Assembly: GCA_026120035.1 (NCBI GenBank)
Contig: JALRME010000003.1
Location: forward strand, 1,116,001-1,180,000
Origin: Coleophoma eucalyptorum
Taxonomy: Eukaryota > Ascomycota > Leotiomycetes > Helotiales > Dermateaceae
Direction of reading: 5' to 3'
Length of the DNA: 64,000 nt
The notes beneath the pieces were generated by a model, which was not told the DNA's origin, ran no database searches, and saw nothing but the letters and a program-made list of their open reading frames with translations. Within the stretch, counting starts at the first letter, position 1. Each line of letters begins with the position of its first letter. The position numbers and the translations under genes were made by a program. Positions 46,178 to 58,611 of the stretch are shown piece by piece.

Positions 46178-48112
46178 TTACTCGGAACGCTTGCGCTTCT
46201 TGCGGGTTTGGCTGTCATTGCCACTGCTACCATCGGATGATCGTTCAGTGTCACTGCCAGAAGCTGCTGCGGCGACGTTGAAGAGAACGTTGCCCAGAGT
46301 GCGGACATGCTCTCCATCAGGTGCATCCATATCGTCAGCAAGTTCGCCCTCCTCCAAGACACCCATGACAACGGCACCGCTGCCGTGTGTACGAGCGTGC
46401 TGGGAGAGGTTGTCACTACGCGAGAACTTCTTTCCGCACTCGTGACATTCAAATGGCTTCTCTTGAGTGTGCAGGGAACGAACGTGGCGCTTGAGATGTT
46501 CTTGACGTCTGAAGCGGCGGTTGCAGTCAGTGCAGACAAAGGTCTTGGAAGGATCCTCAGTCAATGATTGCTTGCGACCACGTCGGTTAACTGTTGGTTG
46601 TTGAGTAGCGCCATTGTTGGACTCAGTGCCAGCGTTGACATTACCAGTCGTGCTCTCAGAGCCAGAGTGGCTTGGGGCCGTTGAAGCTTGTTGACCTTCG
46701 GCACTCTCGGGTGCCTTGTCTCCACTGGCGTTGTTCATTGGAGCCTTGAACTTTCTTGAGCGGACCAAGTTGTCAAAGGCTGAGCTATCTTCAGAGCAGT
46801 TGGCAGACTTAGCAGCCTTCTTTGACTTCTTACGGGACTTCTTTTCTTGCTTGATCTCACTGTCGGATCCCGAAGCTGGTGGGCTTGGAAGTGCGACAGC
46901 TGCAAACTTCTCAGACTCCTCGAAGTCTTCCAGGTCGTCCTCGCTGACAAACTCCTCGTTGTGGATAGACAAAAGATCAGACGCGCTCAAGTCAGAAATT
47001 GTGCGTTGTCGCTTAGCACCCAAGTATTGTACGTGCTCTACAGTTGGCAGATTGACCAGGCCGTTCACGAAATCTTCTTCAGAGTCCAGGTCAGATAGAT
47101 CATCAAAGGCTGGAAGTCCGTCGATGGTGGAGGCCACAGAGAAGTTGAAGCTATGTGCGTGGGAGTTGTTCTTAAGGAAAGTCTCACCTCCAAGCATGAA
47201 TCTATGCTCCTCGTCGTCGCCGGAGCAGAGTGTGGGCAAAGGAGGAAACTCGACAGCAAGTGTGGGGTTAGAGGTCTGGCTTGCACTGGGGGCGCTTGTG
47301 ATAGCACCGACAGTGAGGTTTCGGGGATCGCAGAAATCGAACTCCTGTTGCTGAGGCTCGGAGGTAACTGAGTGGGGATATGGAGAGGGAGACGGTGAGA
47401 GTGATGGGCACGATGTTGCGGAAAGAAGTTCGCTAGCGTTGGAGGTCATAAGCGAATTGGGGTGGATGAAGACTGAAAAGGTGATTTTGTAAGTATTCGC
47501 GTGCTAAAGTCAATAAATTTCCGATTCGAGTTACGTACCTGGAGTCATTGGTGGAGATCCACATCTTGCCCACTCGTTCCCAGCAAGGTTCTCTGCCTGA
47601 ACCTCTCCTTCGCACCCTTCCTTGACGCCTTCAAATCGCTCGAGTCCAAAAAAGGTTGAGTTCATGGGAGTTGGCAGGACTTCGCAGTTTGAGGGACTGC
47701 TGATGGCACTTCCTGAGGCTGAAAGAGGTGGTGTGGCTGGGTAGTAGTACATCTCAGCCTCGTTGCACTCTTGCTCCATCATGACTCTGGGTGAATGGTG
47801 TTGGATCAAGATGGTTGGCTTTTGGTACATGGGTTGTGGAGATGCCATTGGGGTCATGTTCATTGCGTACGCCTGGTTGTAGATTGGCATTTGTGGCTGC
47901 GAAGTTGCAGAATTGGGCCTCGAGTAGATGGGAGTCGAAGGCATTGGCTGCATAGCCTGCATCTGTTGAAACTGGTAGTGCATTGGCATTGGCACACTGG
48001 GCTGCTGTGAGAAGTGGCCATGCTGACGGTTGTCAGGCTTTGGGTCTGGGTTGTAGTAGAAGAAGGGTGATTGTTGTCCCATGACTTGGGCAAACTGGTA
48101 GGACGAGTCCAT
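46178..48112 (-). CDS. Msn2/Seb1-like C2H2 stress-response transcription factor
   Basis: Nuclear factor of the Msn2/Msn4 group (Seb1/SebA in filamentous fungi), which binds stress response elements (AGGGG). Exons 48112..47539 and 47472..46178 (66-nt intron), 622 aa. The N-terminal half is Gln/Met/Pro-rich, as expected of an activation region ([17 protein letters not shown]). Acidic and Ser-rich segments fill the centre. Two adjacent C2H2 fingers (about 503-554) read [20 protein letters not shown] and [28 protein letters not shown] and RSDNLSQH are the Msn2-type recognition helices. The C-terminus has a basic cluster (RKKRKRSE) that may be the nuclear signal. The upstream region is exceptionally long and gene-free, and its nearest part carries apparent leader introns. 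Confidence 0.93.
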
Positions 48113-48139
48113 TTTGAATCTCCCTTATGCTTTAAACTT

Positions 48140-48197
48140 CTGCCGAAACGTCAGTTGCATTCCTCATGCACGATAATTCTCTCTCGCCAGAACGTAC
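48140..48197 (-). other. Probable 5'-UTR intron of the Msn2-like gene
   Basis: On the minus strand, GTACGT at 48197, a CTGAC branch motif and CGGCAG ending at 48140 make a 58-nt canonical intron 28 nt before the start codon. A second acceptor (CTAAT, then TTCTTCTCCAG) lies just upstream, near 48208, implying a further leader exon. Confidence 0.55.
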
Positions 48198-49670
48198 CGA
48201 CTAAACGCTGGAGAAGAAATGGGATGATTAGTGCACGCAGGCTGAAAGACCCAGTGAGTGTCTGGACAGCCGATAAATGCAGGTGCTAGACAATGACGGT
48301 AAAGTATATAGCGAGTGAGTGACTGTAGGACGGTTGCTGAAGAACCAAAAGTGTCTAATATCTGTAACGCTGGATGTGCTGCTGGTGATACATGTGCTGA
48401 CCAAAACTGCTATGAGAGACAAGCAGGTGGAGGACGATGATGACGATGGTAGAGAAATCCTAAGGAGGGTACGGAAGCAGATCGAGGTGGTTTTGCAGGA
48501 AAGACCAAGTCGAAGGAGTTTCCAAAAAAGATTGAGATGAGAACCGGGCAGACCACGGGCAATATAAGAAAGTTGTCGATAGATGATAGACCTGAAAGAG
48601 GGACGAGGGAAGGAAAGTGAGTGACGGGGACCCTGCGAATAAAGTACAATACAGAGCACAAAAGAAAGATGATCAGAGGCAGAGGTGTGTGATAGAAAGC
48701 GAGAGACAGATAGGCCGGGTGGTAGTAATGGTGGTGGTACCAAGTAAAGCATGGACAGCGGCGGGTGGGTGGAACCCGACTAGGAAGGGCAGGCTAAGGG
48801 TAGGACTGGATGGACTGGATGGAGCCAGGAACAGGACAAGAGGGTAGCAGTCTAGCAAGTTGGGTTGGTGGATGGCGAGAGAGTCGCAAATGCTGCACCC
48901 ATGTCTTCTGGGGGAGCCGGCAGCAGAGATGGGATGGATACGCTACAATCATTTCTAAATCTAGTCGACGGAACTCTGTCTGCATGATCCATGGTGGCAG
49001 GGCAGGGGACAGGGACAGGGGCCCCAGGGGCGACAGCAGCGCGAACAAGGCCAAGGTGCAAGGCCCATGGGGCAGGGGTGCTAGTGGTTGACGCTACCAC
49101 TCAGACTTCCCGGAGAATCATGGTGGATGGAGTGGGTAGATGGGTGCTTAGCTGGTTGGATGAATGGCGGCGGATGGATAAAGAGACAGAGAGAATAATG
49201 GAGTGCTACTATTGTCCGTAGAGTGGTTGATTGTCACTTGCTTGGGCCTAGCGGGACTTGACCCAACTGGGATGCACTTACGATGGATTGTATCGTAGAC
49301 AAGCCGAGCATTACTGTATGAGGTTACGATGGGATTTGGCTCTTGGCACTTGAGTCTGCCGGGATTAGTTCCATAGTGGACATTTTTGACTGCTGTTGAC
49401 TGATTGACTGCACTGACTGGCGGTGGTGTGAGTCGGCCAGTCTGTGGGCGGTCGTGAACGGCTGTTGTCTCTGTCCTGCGCCGGCGCTGGCTCAGAGTCA
49501 AGTAGCTCCCTCCACCAATCTATAATCAATATCGAAGCTATTCCAACTCTTTCGAGCATCATTTGCTAACCAGAAAGCCATCGTAAGCCCAGGGTTTGAT
49601 GGTCTTTGTTCGTATGTCTGTCTGCTGGACTTCGTGTCCTGAAGCCCAGCAGGGTCCTCCATTGCTAGCT

Positions 49671-49782
49671 AGGGCTGCCACGCTGCCACGCTGCCACTCA
49701 CCATGCACTATTCACCATTCACCCTTCACTACTCACCACCCACCCTACCACCACCCACCACTCACCACTCACCACGCCCGGC
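49671..49782. repeat. CAC/CCAC-rich simple repeat
   Basis: Starts with three GCTGCCAC-type units and continues as degenerate CTCACCA/CCACC units. Low-complexity tract only. Confidence 0.6.
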
Positions 49783-50060
49783 TTGACAAAGCGGCGACTC
49801 TGCTGGCCTCGTACGGCCAAAGAGTGTACCTTACCTGACTAACGAAAAATCAAAAGAAGTACGAGGTAGAATCAGAGTGGTAGCATTAATCTAGATGTGC
49901 ATGCATAAGCCTCCCCCCAGCCAGTACCACCCATTCTGTCCACCTCATACGCTCATACGAACGGCGACGAACACCACGAAACCACCCTACCCGTGCCCTT
50001 TGCTAGCTGTACTGACAAGGTAGGAGAGCATCGCGCACCCGTATCGCAAGACAGACAAGA

Positions 50061-50080
50061 CTCGCTCGCTCGCTCGCTCG
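50061..50080. repeat. (CTCG)5 microsatellite
   Basis: Five perfect tandem CTCG units. Confidence 0.85.
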
Positions 50081-53000
50081 TATGGCAGCGCACCGCGTCG
50101 TCACCTGTCGCCGGCATACTAATTGCATCGTAAAGTCAAGCCTCCTCCACTGGCCGGAGCTGGGTCTTACTGGATGCCAGCTTAATGATTTGTATTCAGG
50201 TGTCGTCTTGTTTTCACACAGATTGCGCGCCGATCAAGGATGGGCACAGCAGAGCATGGAATTGCATAACATCGTAATCATGCTGTCAGAAAGTCTGTCT
50301 GTGACTGTGCCGGTGCATCTTTTGGTAACATGCTTGTGGACCAGTTGATTAAGAGACGCGAGGAAGGAAATTGGGAGCGTCGAAATTCATGCAACTTGGT
50401 TGGTGTGAGACTCTAGGCGAGTAGGCGAGTAGAGAGCCTGAGAGGCACCATTTCAGAATTATTGGATGTGTTCATCCATCAATCAGCGCACAACCGTCTG
50501 AGCCCACATTATTGGTTTGATCCAACCAAGGAACGCATGGAAGTTCGACCATCGAATGTCTTGCATCATCCGCATCACACACTCAGCCACTGCTAGTCTA
50601 TTCAGCCCTCACGGCATGGGCCTCAGAAAAGTTCTGTGCCGAAAAGGTAGTTGATATGTGTACATGGAGATAATAGCATGGAGCCGTTGGGGTTTGTTCA
50701 TGCGATCTTGCCATGGCGCCCTCTGGTGCGGCGGCCTCTCCGGTCTCAATGCAAGCACACGATGCCGGCCGGTGAAATAACTACGTGGAGTGGATGAGGT
50801 GGAGAGAAACGCAGTTCCCGCCATGAGCTGAGTTTTTAGCAATGCAGCGACCGAAGGTTGTGATCAATATTTCCGTGTATAGGTCTGTAAGTCTATGCGC
50901 CGTCGTTTGCCCCACGAGGGCAGAAAGAAAATAGACTACCGCCCATCACCACCACACTAAGAAACACTATTACTACTACTATCACCACCGCCATCATCAT
51001 CACCCGCTGCAGTACGACCGAGCGAGACGCGTCGAGAGCCATTCAGCGCGTGAAGCCCCCCTCCCATATGCACGCTCAACGTTGCTCGAGCCCGAGTATG
51101 CTTGGTGCACCGGCAGAGCATGCAATCATCCCCTAGTTCGCGACATCTTAACTTTTTTCGCCCTCTCCAATGCGTGCGAGAGAAGCTTTGCGAAATGAGC
51201 TGGGAGACGACGACGTGACTGGCCATCTTGCCATTGTGTGTTTACTTCTGGCAGCGCGTTCTGCCGCGTTGACCACCAATCGATAACTTTTGCCCCTCCT
51301 TCATTTTTTCGTCTCCCCTTCAGCCTCACAACGCACCAGTGCGTCAGAGACAAAGTTATGCTTTAACTTCCATATCAGTCTATCGATAGGCGCTCCGTGG
51401 CTGCTGCCATGTCCAGGTCCATCATGCTTATCCTGCCGCTGCGTAAGGTACCAGGGCGAGTAGCCTGTGCCACTCAGCTGGCGACTACATGAGGATTTTT
51501 TGCCCCCGCAATCACTATCACACCCCATCCTACCTTACTGTCCTTGTGAATTGCCTATGACCCAGTCTTACGGATCGCCGAACGAATGGAGACTTGATCC
51601 GATGAGAATCCTCGAAACTTGAAACACTCCTCCAAGACCCGTCGACCGCCACAGGTAGAGGAGCTTGTTTGTTATGAGGACTAGGCTTGCTCTATTGGCC
51701 TGGATGCCATCTATCCAGACCTTCGGTTGTTGTTTGCCCACGACAACTTGTTTCTTTCCAAATCAATGACTCGTCATCTCGGCAAGCCTCACGCATCCAT
51801 TTATCATGGGCAAACATCGGTGCAGCTCCTCTGATATAGCACTTCAGCTGTGGTGCACCACAATGCGGATCATGCTGCTGCTATCCAGCTCCAAAATTAG
51901 GTGACTTAGTAGGCGGCTTAAGGACAAGCTGGAAAACCCAGTCTCTCGCCTCTAGAGACATGAGGTAAGCTGCAGATACATTGAGCAGACAGACTCACGT
52001 CTTCACCATTTTAACCCAGGTTCCGGGTACTATGGAACCAGTCTCGGAAGAGAGAGACGGAGCTCTGCTATCATGACGGCGGCCTTTCTCATTTTTTCAC
52101 GTAGTCAATGGCCAGGTTCGGAAGTCGAAAATTCCCGTGGTCTGGATCAACCGGAGAGGCTAAGTGAGCTGCTGTTGATCAACAGCTTCAAGATATGAGT
52201 GATTGAGGCAAGAGACCTAATACAACCCTCCCTCCGAGGAACCCCTCTCTTCCACGTAGCCCTACCAGATATGAAATTTTCTGGAAGAGACGTTTAAAGC
52301 GTGGTTGAGGCTTGCTGCAAGCCCCTGAGTGAATTCGTCGTTGGTGCAGGTCTACAAATTTTAGGAAGGAGGAACCTGGATTGATCCAAGAGCTGTCAAG
52401 ATGCAGCCCCGGGACAGATCGTCCCAACTTCTCGTTTTTGCCATGATATGCCACGCCGGTGTTTGAGACACTGTTGAATGACGCGGGGCGTGGCCCCAAA
52501 GCGAGGCCTATTTACTTTTGGTGCGTAAGAGAGGGGCATCCAGTACAGTAGCTGCGAGACCTCACTAAGATATTACTTATCGCGATAAGTAGCATCCCGA
52601 GACTTTTCACCTTCCGCCGTCATCATCGCCGACCATGACCTGGAGCGCAGATGGTTCCCTGGTTCTTGCTTGACTTTGGGGCTTAGGTGCTATTGGCGGT
52701 GCTCCGTTGACGGCTACTACAGGTACAGATCAAACACACTACAAGCCTCTATATGACCATTCTCTTGACGGCGTCACTCCCGGCTAGCGTCTCATCCATT
52801 TTTACATCACGAATCGTGGGCAAAGATTTCTGTCATCAGATCATATGCGTGGTGTGTTTATTTGTCTCTGATTCTTACTTTCCGTTGCCTTGAAATGATG
52901 CCCGTTATCACGGCTGCCCATTCACGAGCGATGAGAATACGAGGGTGGGAGGCGACGGTTTTCTGATTGATGGCTTAGGGCGGCTGAATTGAGTTACGAG

Positions 53001-56000
53001 CTGCCGTGCCACTGCCACAAAGGACTCGTTCTGCGCTGTGCCTGTTCCTGGCAGATTGCATAAAGTGATACTCGACAATGCATTAGCTGGTGCACGTTAA
53101 TCCTTAGCACACCGTATCTTATGCACGCGTTCCTAAGTATAGGTCAAAGCGCTTGCCTCATCCAGAATGGTGCAGGTTGGGCCCACCGCTCGCTGCTTTA
53201 GCATCCCGTTGCGTGTTAAGCAGCAGGGACGGTTCGGAGCAGCCTCGCTGCTCCGTCGCTGCATAAGTTTCGTGGCCACGACGCCTGCATACATTGCATA
53301 GTATCCAAAACTCGCCTGTGTGCGCATTATGAAGCAGCACCTCGGTGGAAGACTTCCAGAAGGAGCGGTTCTTTGGAAGCGACAAGGCACACACACACCA
53401 CCCATACCACCCATACCATACTGCTGCACACGCTTGCTAGCTGGCCGGAGCAGTCCGCCTTATCAGTCATGCATTTCATCCAGGTCTCCAATCGGGGATG
53501 CTTGAGTCAAGGAAGGTCATTCATTCACTCGTCGCTACTCCACCCTGCCACGCCTGCTAGACCTGACCTTTGGGTTTTCTGGGTGGCCGTCGGAGCCCGC
53601 TGGCCTGCTGCAGGTACCATGCAGGTACAATAAAGTACAGTACAGTGCTAAATCGGACAGTGTGCAGCTTCCTGCACCTCCAGAGTTTGCCGGCGAGCAG
53701 CTTACACCCAATGTAACCGGCTGCTGCTGCTGTGGCATATGTGTTCTCGACAGCTTTACCTTTCCTCCGTCTGCACACGTTCATCAGATGTCTGAATCGC
53801 TTCTTCCCGTTTTGCTATCGATTAGCCATTGTCCATGTGGGGCGTTCAGTTTGGTCAGGGTCCAGGGTCTAGAGAGTCTGGATTGCCGGTAGAGAGCCAA
53901 TCATCAGCCACCGGCAGCGCAACCACATCCGCGGGACTCGGGAGCATCTCGCAAACCCACGCAGTACAGTAGTTCTGAAGCCAATTTGACACTTGCTACC
54001 TTCCCTCTCCCATATAAGCGACCGGTCTGAAATCCTCTGGCGCAGGGTGTTGGTCTAGAGGAAACTACCGACCCATTGGGACGGCTGGTGAGTACGCCAT
54101 CAGAACGTGCTGGAAGAGACTTCCGAGACGTGTACTTCTTTTCTTGTCTGGTCTTGCCCTCTATTATACCTTCATTGTACAGTAATAGCTCCGCCGGCCC
54201 CGAAGAGTTTTCTTCCGTGGTTCCATCAGGAATGGGCCATTCCCACTGCAGCTACTTGCACCCCAAAAATACTTCCGATTATCTTAGCTCTTACATTATG
54301 AACGACAGATCTTCACCTAGGCTCAGCAGCCGGCGACGGTTGAAAAGTCGCTGGAGAGCCGATCTATCTCATTTCAACCTGCATACTCTAATTCGGCTGG
54401 ACCGTCGGTGATCACGTTTATTCGACAAGGGACTGTTCCTGTCCTCATGAGTAAAGAGTGGGCAAAAAAATTACCGATGCTGGTCGATAATCCCATTCTG
54501 CCCCAGATTCCTTCTGCTAATCACCGGGATGCACAGCTATTGGTTTCCACGCAGGTCCAATGTTGACTGCCCCGCAAGTCTGCATGAGGTCGGGTTAATC
54601 GAGGCCCGTTGCCTGTGGTTGAGACCATGACGGTACAAGATGGCGGTCTCGCTTGCTCAGGATAGGAAAGTTGGGAAAGCATCAAACATCGACGATGCAG
54701 CCAGGCCATATATAGAAGGAGCATAAAACATCTCTTTATCCAGAAAAACGCCTGCATCGGTCACTTGTTTGATATACATGCACCTCACGCAGTTACCCAT
54801 GGTCTTTAGCATGACATGTTCTTAAACATGCTGTCAATCTGCCGTGGAAGGAGCACCGTTCTTAATTGCGATCATCTGAGAAGCGATACCTCGAGACCTG
54901 ACCGAGTGGAGCCACTCCACGGGAGGGTCTGATGAAGCCAATTCGAAGAAGGTTGGAAAGCTGTCCCGAAGAGAAATGATGGTCGATTCAGGGTTCAAGA
55001 TAACCCTGTGCCGGAGAAGCCATCACGAATCATCCATCACGTTGGCGAGATCTTTGGACGGCCCACGTTCTTATGAGGCCTGAGATCCTGTCGACAGCTG
55101 GTTTCTTCCCCTGCCCGCCTGCACCACCGTTGTGGCAATGTGTTGCATCGAGATATACCAGCAGCGGATCATCACCTCAATCAGGGTGGCAGGCCCGAAT
55201 GAAGCATACCGACTACAGGCAATGATCCAAGAACTCTGATGACGGGCCTTCGAGAACGTTTCACGCCACAAAAAGAAGACTTTCAGATAACGCGGTGGGT
55301 CAATTGGGACGGGCATGTTAGAAATTGAGGGATTATTCTAATTTGATGGCGTTATGAACCATCGAATGATAGTTGCTGTCCGACCATTTGCAATCTCCTT
55401 CCGTACCGACCGGTTGGGCGGTTGCTTCCGCTGACCATGGACAAGGAAACAGAGTGGAGAGGCTCGAGTTTCGAAGACATTGACGAACCTTCTATCGCCA
55501 TGGGATGAATTCTCTAGAAATTGTTTGTGCTAAATCTGAAATTATGCATTGTCGAAGATCTCTTATGCATTTTGTTCGTCTGTTGTTGGCGATAGGACGA
55601 CTTTGGACTCTTGCCCTAGCATGACAGGGAAGACCGCGGTGAGCCAAGGCACTTTTCGTTCTCAGGCCAAAACAGCACCGCGTTGTTCTTGTGCGTGTTA
55701 AGCGACGTATGCATCGTCTCTGTGAAACATTGCATTACGGTCGAAAACGACATCCTTCCTTCCTACTTTCCTTCCCTCGGTTTCCGGTCCGGCAGGCACG
55801 TGTTCTCCATCGCCGGGATGCCTCGTTACAAACATCGATAAGTCCCTCGGCCTAAGCTTGCCTCTCACATGGAACTTCCTTGAGAGCATGTTGCGGCTCG
55901 CAGACCTGAAGGGCGCACCCATCCATCCAAATGATGTGTGCCAGCCTAGTCACGCTGCGTGTGCGCTGAATGTCATGCATGAAATAGGATTCCCTCAACC

Positions 56001-56492
56001 CCGCTCAAAAGGATTTGCCCACACTCACCACCAGCCAGCACTTCGTACATCACGCCTTTCTCAAGGCTGACAAGACTCTATTCGAACACAACTCAAAACT
56101 GACTGCTCGACTTTCTAAGGATTTTAGGTCGCTTTTTTCTCCACTCCACCTTCCTTCTCCTGCAAGCTGCACCCTTCAACTCACAGCCATGACTTGCGCT
56201 TTATGGAGGATGTCATCCTGACGATCGGTCGAGCTTTCGGGATATAGAATCCATATCTTACTGAAAGTACCGAGTGATACAATCTTCATCAGAGCTTAAA
56301 TCCTGGAGGAGTCTTTGTTGCTATAGATAGGCCTTGTAGTCTGGCACCGATAAGAAAAATGCCTTGCTTGAAGTTTGACGTCTTGATTCTTTTTTACAAG
56401 TGGGTTGGCCAAGCCACCATACCTTTCCATGCATCCTCTGTGTCTATTGTGCGCCCGAATGTCTTATCTGCCCTTTTTGCCTTTCTTTCTTT

Positions 56493-58611
56493 TCAGCTCC
56501 AATTCGTGCTGCTGCACGAATGCTCTCTTCCGTGTACAAAGTCAAATGCTTGTAATAAGCCCTTCAAATACACCAGAGCTGCAAGTACTACCAAGACATG
56601 AAAGATCTGATGACTTGCACCCACCAGATCAAAGCGTCTTTTACACCACCTCTCGGGAAACTAAATGTGATTAATTAGCATACCATCCTTCTCTAATCTC
56701 CAATCTCCAATCTCCAGTCTTCTCCTCCCCCAACCCCCACAACCCCAGAAAGTCAAAACAGATCAACATACCTTCACAGCATAGGCTGTCGCCCCCGTGA
56801 CATTCAGCCCCAGCGTCACCAAAACCCATGCAATACCCATCCGTTGGTTTTGTATCTCCCAGCTGTAAAGGTAGATCCCGTGCAAAACCGGTACCATGGT
56901 GAAGATGGCCAAGCTGCCAAACGTAGCAGCCCGGACGGGCCGTAGGTACGGATCGCGGAAGCGTGGCTGGAAAGTTGATATGGAGCACAGGATTGCAAGT
57001 AAGGCGAGCTATTTGAAGCGAAGGGGATTTGAGTCAGTCATTTCTCTCGTTGTTGTGGGTGAAGTTAAAGCTGGCTTGGCTATGCCCATATGCCATGGTA
57101 GTAGCCGACGAACGAGCTACTTCTTGTTGAGACGGAGATGCTAACTCACCATACTCCAATACCCAACCCTCAACCTTGTCTCGCATACAAACCCGTAGTA
57201 AACCAGCGGCACGGTGGCACCCCACATGAGCAAAATGACGCCCTGGAAATCCAGCTGGGCGCCAAAGGCGTCCATTTGGTGGCTGTGGTTCATGACGGTG
57301 TGATAGCTAAAGCCTCTCTGATCAATCTTCAAAGTTCTCATGGGTCCCACCCACGCGGTCCAGAAGCCCTTCAGGAGCGCCTGGCCCGGACCGTGGTACC
57401 GGGAGGGAGGGAGGGGGCTTACGTTGCAGATAAAGCAAAACAGATGGCGACCCCCGTGAAGTAGATGCCAAAGACTATCTTGTCCGCCGCGCTAGCTATG
57501 GACCATCGTGGCGGGATCTCGGTGTGCATGAAGTATAATGGGAGGAGGAGGAATATAATACTGCCCAAGACATGGGATAGAATGTTGACTGTTTGGGTTG
57601 ATTAGTAGTGTGGGTATATATTGGTTGACACCAAGTCATCTTCTGATCAGGGAGGAGGGGTTTAGGCTCCTAGCTCATGCACCAACTAGAGTCGGGGTGC
57701 TGGAAGAGTCCTGTCGAGCAAATGCACTAGCACTTTGCATCCTCGGATCTTGGAAGTCTTCAGGACTTTGATGGAGATATTTTTTGAGACAAAATAATGG
57801 AACCGACAATGTTCCCAGAATTCTTTCCTCCTTTCACTCCTCATCTGATTTCAATCCTTGTGGAAACAGCATGGAATGAAAGAACAAACTTTTAGACAGT
57901 GAAATAAGAAAGAAACAAAAATAACCAATAAAACTTAAAGTAGTAGCTCTATAACAATCGCGGATAATGAAGGCAGTACGAGACTTGGCTTACCAGTTTC
58001 ATTATGCCAATAACCCCAACTCTTCAGACATCCCCAGAGATCATTTGTTGCAGCTCTGAACAGAAGGTTAGCCCCGGAACCTAATCTTCACAGATCCCTA
58101 TGCAAGGAGCCAAGCAGCGTCAAGAATTCAACTCACCTATACCCAGTTTCAATGAAATGATTATCTTCCCTGTACAATTACACCAAACAATAATCAGCCC
58201 CCTCTACTCTATCATAATTTACCCCAACCAATAGCCAGCAAGGGCAAGCAGGAAAGAAAGCCAACTCACTGTTGCCAGACCTCTACCAGCCATTCAAACT
58301 CAAAATCAGCCCTACACATTCTTCCCAAAGGACAAAAAAAAAGCTAATTGCCGGAACTGGTAGGGTGCAAGGGGGGCGCGGGAACGGGAAGAGGGGGTGG
58401 GGGGGTTAGAAGAAGGCAAAAATACAAACAAAACACAAAGGCCAGACCACTAACCTAATTCCTCCCAGAGTCTCAAAAGAACCACGTCTTTGCAACGCGT
58501 ATATGCACGCCTACCTACATCCTTCTTGTCACCACCTCCAGCACCACCTGCAGCAAGCGAAGCCGGCGAAGCATCTCTGCTTTTTCGACTCCGAACCATT
58601 GCTTTTTGCAT
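56493..58611 (-). CDS. PAQR/Izh-type 7TM protein (adiponectin receptor / hemolysin III family)
   Basis: Integral membrane protein of the PAQR family; yeast Izh members affect zinc and sterol homeostasis and have ceramidase-like metal sites. Eight exons: 58611..58455, 58282..58270, 58169..58137, 58055..57994, 57588..57423, 57306..57150, 57008..56772 and 56660..56493, giving 330 aa. Signature blocks run in order: DNHFIETGYR, CLKSWGYWHNET, VNILSHVLGSIIFLLLPLY, ALSATYHTVMNHS (metal His), LDFQGVILLMWGATVPLVYYGF, and C-terminal ASHQIFHVLVVLAAL (two further His ligands). Exon 2 is only 13 nt but is required to join WEEL to WQQEDNHF. The first donor is GTTAGT, less usual. Frames close exactly. Substrate or ligand unknown. 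Confidence 0.92.

Larger units (their letters stand above)
48198..56492. other. 8.3 kb gene-free region upstream of the Msn2-like factor
   Basis: I find no conserved protein gene or structural RNA here. ORFs such as 48228..48752 and 54076..54411 are low-complexity or chance-like. The region is not notably AT-rich, and shows no transposon features. It has short tandem motifs (CAC/CCAC-rich 49671-49782; five CTCG units at 50061-50080) and TATA-like sequences near 54012 and 54706. It probably holds the leader, promoter and perhaps non-coding transcripts of the transcription factor gene. Confidence 0.5.

Noticed and set aside
48228..48752. 174-codon minus-strand ORF upstream of the Msn2-like gene
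   Set aside because: Leu/Ser/Pro-rich chance product of a pyrimidine-rich leader; overlaps the predicted leader exons.
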